Origin: Haloactinospora alba
GTDB lineage: Bacteria; Actinomycetota; Actinomycetes; Streptosporangiales; Streptosporangiaceae
Direction: 5' to 3'
Length of the DNA stretch: 64,000 nucleotides
Assembly (NCBI RefSeq): GCF_006717075.1
Contig: NZ_VFQC01000001.1
Location: 1,473,501 to 1,537,500 of the forward strand
Made by a program: the position numbers and the translations under genes. Shown here piece by piece: positions 35,780 through 46,202 of the stretch; the stretch's first letter is position 1; each line of letters starts with the position of its first letter. Below the pieces are notes generated by a model, which was not told where the DNA came from, did no database searches, and saw only the letters and a program-made list of their open reading frames with translations.

Positions 35780-36373
35780 ATGCTGCGTGTAGGACTCACC
35801 GGAGGGATCGGTTCCGGCAAGAGCGAGGTGTCCGGATGCCTCGCCGCGCATGGCGCTCTCGTCATCGACGCCGACCAGATCGCCCGAGAGGTTGTCGAGC
35901 CGGGAACACCGGGGCTGGACGAGGTCGTTGCCGAGTTCGGGACGGACGTGCTCACCCCGGAAGGAACGCTCGACCGGCCCAAGCTCGGCGAGATCGTGTT
36001 CGCCGACCGGGAGCGGCTCGAACGGCTGAACGGGATCGTGCACCCGCGGGTGGGCGAGCGCACCGAGGAGCTCATGGAACAGGCGCCGCCCGACGCGGTC
36101 GTGGTCTACGACGTCCCGCTGCTGGTCGAGAACGAGCTGCAGGCGATGTACGACGTGGTCGTCGTGGTCGACACGCCCGAGGACGCCCAGATCCAGCGGG
36201 TCATGACCAACCGGGACATGACCGAGGAGCAGGCTCGCGCGCGGGTGCGGGCCCAGGCGCCCCGGGAGCGGCGCCGCGCTGCGGCTGACATCGTGATCGA
36301 CAACTCCGGTGGCCTGGACGACCTGTCCCGCCAGGTCGCCGACGTCTGGGAGCGGTTGCGCAAGCGAGCCTGA
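35780..36373 (+). CDS. coaE: dephospho-CoA kinase
   Basis: CoaE phosphorylates dephospho-CoA, the last step of coenzyme A synthesis. The 197 residues begin [17 protein letters not shown] with a P-loop at residues 8-15, then [10 protein letters not shown] and [13 protein letters not shown]. The start matches the family. It follows rpsA in the same order as in Streptomyces and Mycobacterium, with a terminator between. Confidence 0.96.
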   Translation: MLRVGLTGGIGSGKSEVSGCLAAHGALVIDADQIAREVVEPGTPGLDEVVAEFGTDVLTPEGTLDRPKLGEIVFADRERLERLNGIVHPRVGERTEELMEQAPPDAVVVYDVPLLVENELQAMYDVVVVVDTPEDAQIQRVMTNRDMTEEQARARVRAQAPRERRRAAADIVIDNSGGLDDLSRQVADVWERLRKRA

Positions 36374-36422
36374 CGCGGGCCACCGTCCATCTCGGGACCC
36401 ATTGGAACCGGTCGCGCTCAGC

Positions 36423-37424
36423 TCACCCCAGCATGCCCTGTGCCGACAACTGGTCCATGACCAGCCGGACGCCGGGGGCGCACAGTGCGCGCTCGGCGTG
36501 GGACAGCCAGGCCAGCTCGGCGATCTCCCCCTGCTCGGTGGGGTCACCGTCGCCCTCGCCGGTGAAGCAGGCCAGGCGTACCCGGGTGCCCTCAGGGTAG
36601 CCGTGCGCGTCCTCGTGGACGACGGTGAACGGGGCGACGCTCTCCGGGCGCAACCGGACGGACGTCTCCTCCTTGACCTCGCGCACCACCGCCGTGACGT
36701 CGCTCTCTCCGGGCTCGCGCTTGCCGCCGGGCAGGTAGAAGAGGTCGCTGCCCTCGGTGCGGGCCGCGAGCATCCGGCCATGGCGGACGTGGACCCAGGC
36801 GAGCACGTCCAGGGGTGGCCGGGCGGGTGCGGTGCTCTCCACCGAGGGGCCGGGGACCTCCCCTCGGGGCGCCGAAGACCAGTAATGGCCGATCCTCTCC
36901 AGGAGGGATGCGGGGTCGCTGTCGAACAGCAGCATGTCCCGGGACCCGGTGGGGAGGAACCCCTCGCCGACCATGTGGGACACGAATGCCCGCAGCGGCT
37001 GGTAGAACCCCTCGACGTCGAGCAGGGCCAGGGGTTTGCGGTGCAGACCGAGGTGTCCCCACGTCCAGACCTCGAAGAGTTCCTCCAGGGTCCCGATACC
37101 GCCGGGCAGCGCGATGAACCCGTCAGCGAGCTCGGCCATGAGGGCCTTGCGCTCGTGCATGTCGGCGACGACCCTGAGGTCGGTGATCCCCTGGTGGGCG
37201 AGCTCGCGTTCCACCAGCTGGCCGGGGATGACACCGGTGACCTCGCCGCCGGCGCCGAGCGCGGCGTCGGCGACCGCACCCATGATTCCGGCGCGGCCAC
37301 CGCCGTAGACCAGGCCGATCCCGCGCCGTGCCAGGGAGGTGCCGAGTTCACGCGCCGCGGCGGCGTAGCGCTCGCCACGCCCGGTCGAGGAGCCGCAGAA
37401 GACACAGATTCGCACCCGCGTCAT
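36423..37424 (-). CDS. LOG-family phosphoribohydrolase fused to a Nudix hydrolase domain
   Basis: The 333-residue protein joins two enzyme domains. Residues ~1-185 are a LOG (TIGR00730) Rossmann-fold domain: ICVFCGSSTG, YGGGRAGIMG, ALPGGIGTLEE (105-115). LOG enzymes release the base from nucleoside monophosphates such as cytokinin ribotides. Residues ~205-333 are a Nudix domain with box GGKREPGESDVTAVVREVKE then ETSV (233-256); the usual box glycine is Thr. A Pro-rich linker joins them. No stop or frameshift lies between. The fused enzyme might act on damaged nucleotides (inference). GGGAGGA precedes the ATG at 37424. Confidence 0.85.
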   Translation of the reverse strand: MTRVRICVFCGSSTGRGERYAAAARELGTSLARRGIGLVYGGGRAGIMGAVADAALGAGGEVTGVIPGQLVERELAHQGITDLRVVADMHERKALMAELADGFIALPGGIGTLEELFEVWTWGHLGLHRKPLALLDVEGFYQPLRAFVSHMVGEGFLPTGSRDMLLFDSDPASLLERIGHYWSSAPRGEVPGPSVESTAPARPPLDVLAWVHVRHGRMLAARTEGSDLFYLPGGKREPGESDVTAVVREVKEETSVRLRPESVAPFTVVHEDAHGYPEGTRVRLACFTGEGDGDPTEQGEIAELAWLSHAERALCAPGVRLVMDQLSAQGMLG

Positions 37425-38395
37425 CCTAGTGTCCTCCCGGCGGCTGTCCGACGCACAAGGTGGTGCGAACCGCGGGTGGTCCGGCCGCGGGAGGGGAGCT
37501 GGGACGCCGGACCGCTCGGGCAGTCCAACGACCAGGAGGCGCGCTGCGCGAGCGGCCGCATCGCCGTCGGGCACCGTCCACTGCTATCCCCGGGGCTCCA
37601 CTGCTCACAACGCTTCGTCGCGGGCGGCGGCCAGGAGGGCGCCCCACGCAGTGTCGGGGAGGCTAAGGTGGCCGATGAGGTCAACATCCGCCTCTTCAGC
37701 GCCGGCACCGCGGGCAAGGCCCTCGAAGTCCTCATGACGCGCGGGTAGCGGAGAGCAGGAGGCGACCGGCTCGGCAGGGCCACCGTATTTGCTAAGAACA
37801 ACGATCACGCCGAGTCCGCAGCCGAGCGCTGCAACACCGCCCACCCGGAGTCCACTGGCGGTCAGGTCATCGCCGACCAGAGCGACGACGGTCGGAATCC
37901 CGTCGACGGGTTCGCCACTCCGGGCGCGAACCGCACATCGCGGTCTCGGTGGCCATGCTCGACGCCGGGACCGACGTGCTCGTGGACGTCTTGGCCGGGG
38001 CAGCCGTCCTCTGCCGCTCGGTGATCCCGTAGCTACCGTCACTGAGTGCGTTCTTCGAGCTGCGTGGTCTCTGGCTCCGTCGGCGCCCGGGTGCTCGCCC
38101 GAGTGGACGGTGTCGACGCGCGTTCGTCCGGCCTCCGGCACCCTCCCGGGGCGCGGTCAGCACCGATGACCGGCCGCCCGCACCACAGCGGTTGCGGCAA
38201 TGGGGCGAATAACCCTCACTCCCCGAAACTCGAGGACGACGCGTCGCGACGGCAGTTACGGAACCGACGGGAACCGGAAAGGGGAGGCGGGCTCCGCGGC
38301 GTCGTTGAACTGGGAATCCTCTGCGGGGAGGGCATGTTGTCGGTGGCGGGTTATAGCGTGAGGGCGACATTCGGATCCGAGGGGGCTGAGGCGAC
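37425..38395. other. ~970-bp gap without a convincing gene
   Basis: This is the longest gene-free stretch in the window. On the minus strand, ~37605-37960 reads as a moderately protein-like segment (VVALVGDDLTASGLRVGGV and ADVDLIGHLSLPDTAWGAL) with no credible start, and I recognise no family. It may be a decayed gene end. TATAGCGT near 38352 could be the -10 of uvrB. Confidence 0.35.
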
Positions 38396-40501
38396 GTGCG
38401 ACCGGTGAGCGATATCGAACGCAGCATGGCACCGTTCGAGGTGGTCTCGGACATGGTTCCCGCCGGGGACCAGCCCGGGGCGATCGCCGACCTGAGCCGC
38501 AGGTTGCAGGCAGGGGAGAACGACACCGTACTGCTGGGCGCCACCGGTACCGGTAAGACCGCCACCGTCGCGTGGCTCGCGGAACAGGTACAACGGCCGT
38601 TCCTGGTCATGCAGCCGAACAAGACACTCGCGGCGCAGTTCGCCAACGAGTTGCGGGAGATGCTGCCGAACAACGCGGTCGAGTACTTCGTCTCCTACTA
38701 CGACTACTACCAGCCGGAAGCCTACGTTCCGCAGACGGACACCTTCATCGAGAAGGACTCCTCGGTCAACGACGAGGTGGAACGGTTGCGGCACTCCGCC
38801 ACGAACTCGCTGTTGACCAGGCAGGACACGATCGTCGTCTCCTCGGTGTCCTGCATCTACGGTCTAGGGACCCCACAGGAGTACGTCGACCGGATGGCCA
38901 AGCTCGAGGTCGGTGCGGAAGTGGACCGGGACGAGTTGCTGCGCAAGCTGGTCGAGATGCAGTATGCCCGCAACGACACCGCTTTCACCCGGGGAACCTT
39001 CCGGGTCCGTGGTGACACCGTCGAGATCATCCCGGTCTACGAGGAGCTGGCGATCCGGATCGAGATGTTCGGCGACGAGATCGAGCGGCTGAGTACGCTG
39101 CATCCGCTCACCGGCCAACTCCTCGGGGACGAGACCGAGGTTTACCTCTTTCCCGCCTCGCACTACGTGGCCGGTCCCGAGCGGCTGGAGCGCGCCGTCA
39201 GCTCCATCGAGGCCGAACTCGCCGGTCGGCTCAGTGAGCTGGAGGGGCAGGGAAAGCTGCTGGAGGCGCAACGGCTCCGGATGCGTACCACCTACGACAT
39301 CGAGATGCTGCGCCAGATCGGGTCGTGCTCCGGCATCGAGAACTACTCCCGGCACTTCGACGAGCGCGAGCCCGGGAGCGCCCCGAACACGCTGCTGGAC
39401 TACTTTCCCGAGGACTTCGTCCTGGTCGTGGACGAGTCGCACGTGACGGTTCCCCAGATCGGCGGGATGTACGAGGGGGACGCCTCCCGTAAACGGACCC
39501 TGGTCGACCACGGGTTCCGTCTTCCCTCCGCGCTGGACAACCGCCCGCTGAAGTGGGACGAGTTCGCCGAACGGATCGGCCAGACGGTGTACCTCTCGGC
39601 CACTCCCGGTCCTTATGAGCTGCAACAGAGCAACGGTGAGGTGGTCGAGCAGGTGATCCGGCCGACAGGCCTGGTTGATCCCGAGGTCGTCGTCAAGCCG
39701 ACCGAGAACCAGGTTGACGACCTCGTGCACGAGATCCGGGAACGCGCCCAGCGCCAGGAGCGGGTCCTGGTGACGACACTGACCAAGAAACTCGCCGAGG
39801 ACCTCACCGACTACTTCACCGAGCTGGGGATCCGGGTGCAGTACCTGCACAGTGAAGTGGACACGCTGCGCCGGGTGGAACTGCTGCGGGAACTACGCAC
39901 CGGGGAGTTCGACGTCCTCGTCGGTATCAACCTGTTGCGGGAGGGCCTGGACCTGCCCGAGGTGTCCCTCGTGTCGATCCTGGATGCGGACAAGGAGGGC
40001 TTCCTGCGTTCCGAGACGTCCCTGATCCAGACCATCGGCCGGGCCGCGCGTAACGTCGCGGGACAGGTGCACATGTACGCCGACAACGTGACCACCGCGA
40101 TGCGTAACGCCATCGACGAGACCGATCGGCGCAGAGCCAAGCAACTCGCCTACAACAGGGAGCACGGCATCGATCCGCAACCGTTGCGGAAGAAGATCGC
40201 CGACATCCTCGACTCGCTCGCCCGCGAGGACGCCGACACCGAGGAGCTGATCGGCGCGGCTGCCGGAGGGTCGGGTCAGCAGCAGACGCCCGTTCCAGGG
40301 GCCTCGGCGGGCGCTGGAGAGCGCACCGCGGAGTCGGCACCGCGTCCTCGAGCGGAGCTGACGGGGCTGATCGAGCAGCTGAACCAGCAGATGCACCAAG
40401 CGGCGGCAGACCTGCAGTTCGAGGTCGCAGCGCGTCTGCGGGACGAGATCTCCGAGCTCAAGCGTGAGTTGCGTGGCATGGACGAGGCGGGGATCAGCTA
40501 G
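38396..40501 (+). CDS. uvrB: excinuclease ABC subunit B
   Basis: UvrB is the damage-verifying helicase of nucleotide excision repair and bridges UvrA and UvrC. The 701 residues include Walker A GATGTGKT (about 49-56), the damage-binding beta-hairpin segment [16 protein letters not shown], helicase motifs ([22 protein letters not shown]) and a C-terminal UVR domain ([20 protein letters not shown]). The GTG at 38396 gives the usual MRPVSDIER start, and GAGGGGG lies ~10 bases upstream. Confidence 0.97.
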   Translation: MRPVSDIERSMAPFEVVSDMVPAGDQPGAIADLSRRLQAGENDTVLLGATGTGKTATVAWLAEQVQRPFLVMQPNKTLAAQFANELREMLPNNAVEYFVSYYDYYQPEAYVPQTDTFIEKDSSVNDEVERLRHSATNSLLTRQDTIVVSSVSCIYGLGTPQEYVDRMAKLEVGAEVDRDELLRKLVEMQYARNDTAFTRGTFRVRGDTVEIIPVYEELAIRIEMFGDEIERLSTLHPLTGQLLGDETEVYLFPASHYVAGPERLERAVSSIEAELAGRLSELEGQGKLLEAQRLRMRTTYDIEMLRQIGSCSGIENYSRHFDEREPGSAPNTLLDYFPEDFVLVVDESHVTVPQIGGMYEGDASRKRTLVDHGFRLPSALDNRPLKWDEFAERIGQTVYLSATPGPYELQQSNGEVVEQVIRPTGLVDPEVVVKPTENQVDDLVHEIRERAQRQERVLVTTLTKKLAEDLTDYFTELGIRVQYLHSEVDTLRRVELLRELRTGEFDVLVGINLLREGLDLPEVSLVSILDADKEGFLRSETSLIQTIGRAARNVAGQVHMYADNVTTAMRNAIDETDRRRAKQLAYNREHGIDPQPLRKKIADILDSLAREDADTEELIGAAAGGSGQQQTPVPGASAGAGERTAESAPRPRAELTGLIEQLNQQMHQAAADLQFEVAARLRDEISELKRELRGMDEAGIS

Positions 40502-40511
40502 TCGGTCCTCT

Positions 40512-40540
40512 CCCGCGGAGAGCTGACGGCCGCGGGTTGG
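40512..40540 (+). terminator. probable terminator after uvrB
   Basis: CCCGCGG (40512-40518) pairs with CCGCGGG (40530-40536) across an 11-nt loop, ten bases after the stop codon. Confidence 0.5.
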
Positions 40541-40839
40541 TGTCCTGCCTGACCGGAAACCGCGCCACCCACCGGACACGTGTGTCCCCAGGAGAAACGG
40601 TTTTTGTCTTGTGGCAAACCAACCGACTGCGTGTTCCCGGGCCTGTCACCTCGCACCTCTCATCACGTATTCGCGTGCCAGAAGCCCGGCCCAATGGGCG
40701 ATCGCGGACTTGGCATCCGCTACGGTGGTCGAATCCGGGATGGTCGTGTTCGGGGAATCCCAGGGTGACGGCCGGAGAATAAGAGCGGAATTTTTATCGG
40801 TCTGTCGCGTATGCACGTGCAGAACGCGCTACGGTCGTT
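40541..40839. other. AT-richer intergenic region after uvrB
   Basis: This stretch is less GC-rich than its surroundings (for example TTTTTGTCTTG near 40602 and GGAATTTTTATC near 40789). No gene is visible. It may hold the promoter for the small ORFs that follow. Confidence 0.35.
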
Positions 40840-41028
40840 GTGTTCGTACTACGACGCTACGTCATCGTCTTTGGCTCAGGGCCGCCCCGCTGGGCCGTGG
40901 TACGGCTGACGGAGCGCGTGCTCAGGGAGGCTGAGGTAACGGCTGGCTCCGCTGGAAGGCGAGGTCGCCACCCCAACGGGAGCAGGACCGCCGCTACCGG
41001 CACCAGCCGCCACGACGAAGGGAGGTGA
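40840..41028 (+). CDS. possible small protein of unknown function
   Basis: A 62-residue frame starts at GTG 40840 with MFVLRRYVIVFGSGPPRWAV and ends in an Arg/Gly/Ser-rich tail. I recognise no family, and no ribosome binding site precedes it. Third-position GC is lower than in real neighbours. Its stop overlaps the Shine-Dalgarno sequence of the next ORF, so it could be a leader peptide or just part of that gene's 5' untranslated region. Confidence 0.3.
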   Translation: MFVLRRYVIVFGSGPPRWAVVRLTERVLREAEVTAGSAGRRGRHPNGSRTAATGTSRHDEGR

Positions 41029-41032
41029 CCCG

Positions 41033-41338
41033 GTGGCCACGTTCCACACGGGCCAGCAGACCCACCGGGCCGTGCTCGGCGGGCGCGGGAGCCCCCGATA
41101 CCCCCAGCGGGCGCCGTGGTGGGGCTCGGACGTACGACCGCCCGTCCCGACCTCCTCAGGCGGGTGCGCCACGGACAACCGTCCCCGCAGTCACCCTTCC
41201 CCGCCGACGGACGCGCCTGCGACGGGCACCATCCACACCCGGTCCGACACCTGCTGGTTTCCCTGGCTGCGTCCGCCCCGGACAACCGCGCTCCTCGGGG
41301 CTCGGCCCGGGCGTCCGGGCCGGGGGTGGTGCCCCTAG
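41033..41338 (+). CDS. small protein of unknown function with consensus ribosome binding site
   Basis: The 101-residue frame begins MATFHTGQQTHRAVLGG. An exceptionally good Shine-Dalgarno sequence, AGGGAGGTGA (41019-41028), lies four bases before the GTG. Third-position GC is high over the first ~40 codons. The product is basic and Pro/Arg-rich with no membrane segment, and later codons look less coding. I do not recognise it. The end could be altered by a frameshift. Confidence 0.4.
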   Translation: MATFHTGQQTHRAVLGGRGSPRYPQRAPWWGSDVRPPVPTSSGGCATDNRPRSHPSPPTDAPATGTIHTRSDTCWFPWLRPPRTTALLGARPGRPGRGWCP

Positions 41339-41395
41339 GGAGGGAACGGGAGCCACGCCGGCCGGGTCGCGGTGCGGACCGCGGTCAGTTCCACC

Positions 41396-41539
41396 GTCAC
41401 CACCGCTCACGGCACGGTCCAGGGCATTGGCCACCGCCACGTTCGCCTGCTGCAGCGGGTGGATGGTTATACCTGCACGAGGAAGGAGGACGGCGCTTCC
41501 TCTCCCGCCCGAGGGCGGGGGTTCCGCGCCAATCATTCG
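41396..41539 (+). promoter_or_regulatory. conserved structured 5' leader, copy C (before the GNAT gene)
   Basis: This ~144-nt segment matches leader D (29886..30039). A 21-base identical block lies at 41476-41496. An outer pair GGCGC/GCGCC (41492-41496 with 41526-41530) encloses hairpin CCCGCC/GGCGGG (41504-41509 with 41514-41519). In D the same hairpin is CTCCACC/GGTGGAG, so base pairs change together. An alternative stem GAGGAAG/CTTCCTC (41479-41485 with 41496-41502) excludes the outer pair. A shared CCGCGCCAAYCAYTCG sequence runs straight into the ATG. The GGAAGGAGG stretch is Shine-Dalgarno-like but ~50 nt from the start. Confidence 0.6.
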
Positions 41540-42529
41540 ATGAGTGGGTACGATGCCCAAGTGCGGCACGAGGACCTTCCCGAGGGTGTCGAATTCGACC
41601 GGTTGGTGCGTTCGGTGGCGCAGCGATGGTCCGCGGTCGATCCGCTGCTTCCCCAGCCAGCGTCGCATGGCAGCTCTCATCCACTGCTGACGGTGAGCGA
41701 CGAGTACGGTCGACCGGTTGCTACCGGGACGATGCGGTACACGTGGTACCAGCCAGGTGACGTGGGACGTACGTGGGGGATGCCCGACCAGCACTGGCTG
41801 ACCCCGCTGGTGGGTGGCCCGGAGCCGGGCCGGGCTCTGGACTCCCTGCTCGGGAGCTGGCGCGAACAGCTGGAGGCGCTTCCCGGCGGTACCGGCCAGG
41901 AGTCCGCTGCCCAGCTCACATGGCCCGCTCGCGACATCTGTGGCATCAACCCGTTACAGCGGCACGGTCTCCAGCCTTACAGCTCCCTCGTCGCGCGGCG
42001 CAGCCGCCGTGGAGTACCGCCTGTACTGCCGCCCCGGGACGTCACCATCCGGTTGGCGGACACCTCGGACCTCGATCCAGTGGTTCGCCTGCTCATGGAG
42101 GAACACCGTTACGAGGAGCATTTCGGTGGTGTCTTCATTCAGGCCGAAACGGCGGAGCAGACGAGGCGGGTCGTGCGTCGGGCCCTGGACCGCTCACCGT
42201 CCTGGATATGGCTGGCGGAACGGGGCGGTCGCCTGGTGGGGCTCATCTGGGTCTCACCGCCGGAGCGTGCGCGATGGGCCGCACCCCTGGTCGACCCCGC
42301 TCCGGTGGCCTATATCGGTTATGGCGTGGTCGCTGCTGAGGAGCGCGGCCGCGGGATCGGTACCGCCCTGGTGAGCCAGGCACACCAGGCGCTGGACGCC
42401 CACGGGATCGCGGTGACCCTGGCCAACCACGCCGTCACCAACCCGCTTTCCGGCCCGTTCTGGCACCGGATGGGGTACCGGCCCCTCTGGACAACCTGGG
42501 AGGTTCGTCCCGCCCTGGCGCTGCGGTGA
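41540..42529 (+). CDS. GNAT family N-acetyltransferase
   Basis: The 329-residue protein has an N-terminal region of ~165 residues of unknown function and a C-terminal GNAT domain (about 168-325). The acetyl-CoA-binding loop is EERGRGIGTALVSQA, and the final HRMGYRPLWTTWEV segment is typical. It should transfer an acetyl group from acetyl-CoA to an unknown amine. The ATG at 41540 follows leader C directly; upstream in-frame sequence reads through that leader. Confidence 0.85.
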   Translation: MSGYDAQVRHEDLPEGVEFDRLVRSVAQRWSAVDPLLPQPASHGSSHPLLTVSDEYGRPVATGTMRYTWYQPGDVGRTWGMPDQHWLTPLVGGPEPGRALDSLLGSWREQLEALPGGTGQESAAQLTWPARDICGINPLQRHGLQPYSSLVARRSRRGVPPVLPPRDVTIRLADTSDLDPVVRLLMEEHRYEEHFGGVFIQAETAEQTRRVVRRALDRSPSWIWLAERGGRLVGLIWVSPPERARWAAPLVDPAPVAYIGYGVVAAEERGRGIGTALVSQAHQALDAHGIAVTLANHAVTNPLSGPFWHRMGYRPLWTTWEVRPALALR

Positions 42530-42676
42530 GGTCGGACGCGCTGTTCGTCCCGTAAGGGGCAGCGGTCCCCCCCGGAGGAGTCCGCAGCGGAGTACCGCGG
42601 GGCGGGCGATTAGGGTGACAGCGGGTCCGCCGTTGGGTGGTGCGGACCGGAGCCGACGCGCGAAGGACGGAACGGG

Positions 42677-43591
42677 GTGGACGCCGTGGTAAGGGAACGT
42701 GCGGACGTGGACATCGTCGAGGTCGGTCCGCGGGATGGGCTGCAGAACGAGGACACGCTGCTGAGCGTGGCGCAGAAGGTGGAGCTCATCGAGCGTGCTG
42801 TGGCCGCGGGAGCGCGCAGGATCGAAGCGGTGAGTTTCGTCAACCCCCGCCTGGTTCCCCAGATGGCGGGGGCCGAGGAGGTCATGGCCGGTGTGCCTCG
42901 CGACGTGGGCGCCTCCTACATCGGTCTGGTACTCAACCGGAAGGGGCTGGAGCGGGCGTTGGCCGCGGGAGTGGACGAGATCAACGTCGTGATTCCGGCC
43001 AGCGACGAGTTCTGCCAGCGTAACCAGGGGTGCTCCGTTGCGGACATGCTGTCCGTCTACGAGGGGATCGCCGCGGACACGGTGGGGACGGGCATTACCG
43101 TCAGCGTGACCGTCTCGACCGCGTTCGGCTGCCCGTTCGAGGGGGACATCCCGCCCGAACGGGTGGTTGACATCGCCCGTCGAGCGGCGGAGGCGGGGGC
43201 CGATGAGATCGCCTTGGCGGACACCATCGGTGTCGGTGTTCCCCGTCAGGTCGCAGACCTGGTGCCCAGGGTGCGTTCCGTAGCGCCAGCCGCCACCCTA
43301 CGGTGCCATTTCCACAACACGCGTAACACTGGTTACGCCAACGCACTCGCCGCCCACGAGTACGGCGTCACCGTACTCGACGCCAGTGTGGGGGGGTTCG
43401 GCGGCTGCCCGTTCGCTCCCGCGGCCACGGGGAACATCGCCACCGAGGACCTGGCGTACATGCTGCGTCGCAGCGGAGCCCGCACCGGGGCCGATGTTGG
43501 GGAACTCGCCCGTACCGGGGAATGGTTGGGAGCGGCGCTGGGTATGCAGCCGCCGGCGTTGTTGGGCCGGGCGGGGGACTTTCCCACCTGA
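42677..43591 (+). CDS. mvaB: hydroxymethylglutaryl-CoA lyase
   Basis: The enzyme cleaves 3-hydroxy-3-methylglutaryl-CoA to acetoacetate and acetyl-CoA in leucine degradation. The 304 residues contain EVGPRDGLQNE (about 15-25), the metal-binding HFHNTR, and the active-site cysteine loop GGFGGCPFAPAATGNIATED. This distinguishes HMG-CoA lyase from homocitrate and isopropylmalate synthases. The GTG at 42677 is preceded by AGGACGG. No other leucine-catabolic gene is adjacent. Confidence 0.93.
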   Translation: MDAVVRERADVDIVEVGPRDGLQNEDTLLSVAQKVELIERAVAAGARRIEAVSFVNPRLVPQMAGAEEVMAGVPRDVGASYIGLVLNRKGLERALAAGVDEINVVIPASDEFCQRNQGCSVADMLSVYEGIAADTVGTGITVSVTVSTAFGCPFEGDIPPERVVDIARRAAEAGADEIALADTIGVGVPRQVADLVPRVRSVAPAATLRCHFHNTRNTGYANALAAHEYGVTVLDASVGGFGGCPFAPAATGNIATEDLAYMLRRSGARTGADVGELARTGEWLGAALGMQPPALLGRAGDFPT

Positions 43592-43755
43592 TCACCTTTC
43601 CGGTGGGCGCAGGCGTACCTGTCCGGAAAAACCACGAACACCCCCTGGGCAGTGTTATCCTGGTGGCCCGTGGCGTCCGAGGTAGCGGCCGGATGCGGCA
43701 GCGCTCCGCCGCCGGACACCGCACGGCCGTCCAAACCGTAGTGGGCGAGCCGTAG

Positions 43756-45429
<1,674 letters not shown>

Positions 45430-45468
45430 CCGCAGGTGACGTGTACGACTGGATAGGGGTATGCCGGC

Positions 45469-46110
45469 ATGGGCGATGATCGGGAGCGGGTGGCCGACCA
45501 CCGGGCACCGAAGGAGTCCGAGCGCAGCAGCACGGTTTTCCAGGGCGCCAAGACGGCGATGCGCGTCGACTGGCTGCGGATGCCGGGAACGGACGGCGAG
45601 GAGGTGGTGCCGCGTGAGTACATGGAGCACCCCGGAGCCTCGGCGGCGCTGGCGTTGGATACCGACAACCGGGTCCTGCTGCTGAACCAGTACCGGCACG
45701 CCACAGGGCACTGGCTGTGGGAGCTACCGGCCGGGGTGCGTGACCAGGAGGGCGAGCCGCCGGTCCGAACGGCCCAGCGTGAGTTGTCGGAGGAAGCCGG
45801 CTACCGCGCCGAGCACTGGCACCAGCTCGCCGACTTCTTCCCGTCCGCGGGGTTCTCCACCGAGCGTATCCACGTTTTCCTGGCTCGTGGTCTCACGGAA
45901 CTCACGGAGGCCGAGATCGGTTTCGAACGTGTCCATGAGGAAGCGGACATGCCGATGGCATGGCTGCCCCTCGAAGAGGCCAGAACGGCCGTCCTGCAGG
46001 GCAGGCTGCGCAATGGTGCGACGGTCATCGGTATCCTCGCGGCCGCCGCGGCCGCCGGTGACGGGTTCGCCTCGTTGCTTCCCGCCACCGAGGAGGTTTT
46101 CGCGCAGTAA
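45469..46110 (+). CDS. Nudix hydrolase, ADP-ribose pyrophosphatase type
   Basis: The 213-residue enzyme has the ADP-ribose pyrophosphatase form of the Nudix box, [14 protein letters not shown] then [11 protein letters not shown] (about 84-108), and the downstream [15 protein letters not shown] segment typical of that subfamily. It lies between pyrG and xerD, as Rv1700 does in M. tuberculosis. It begins 39 bp after pyrG and is probably cotranscribed. Confidence 0.93.
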   Translation: MGDDRERVADHRAPKESERSSTVFQGAKTAMRVDWLRMPGTDGEEVVPREYMEHPGASAALALDTDNRVLLLNQYRHATGHWLWELPAGVRDQEGEPPVRTAQRELSEEAGYRAEHWHQLADFFPSAGFSTERIHVFLARGLTELTEAEIGFERVHEEADMPMAWLPLEEARTAVLQGRLRNGATVIGILAAAAAAGDGFASLLPATEEVFAQ

Positions 46111-46202
46111 TCCGCCCCTCGTGGGAACCGTCGCCGCGTCTCCGCCGCGCGGCGGCCCCACTGTGGCATCATCGCGGTGGGAGATCCGCGGGTGAGGTGG
46201 TG

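Noticed and set aside
37605-38141. 178-residue minus-strand frame
   Set aside because: Its first half is Arg/Pro-rich low-complexity sequence. Only the second half looks protein-like, so it is recorded as a possible gene remnant rather than a gene.
41156-41794. Minus-strand peptide sequence in leader C resembling peptide sequence in leader D (PPSGGxGxAVLLPR)
   Set aside because: The similarity is explained by the shared DNA/RNA element. In both copies the peptide is antisense to the leader and to the start of a real gene, with no start signal.
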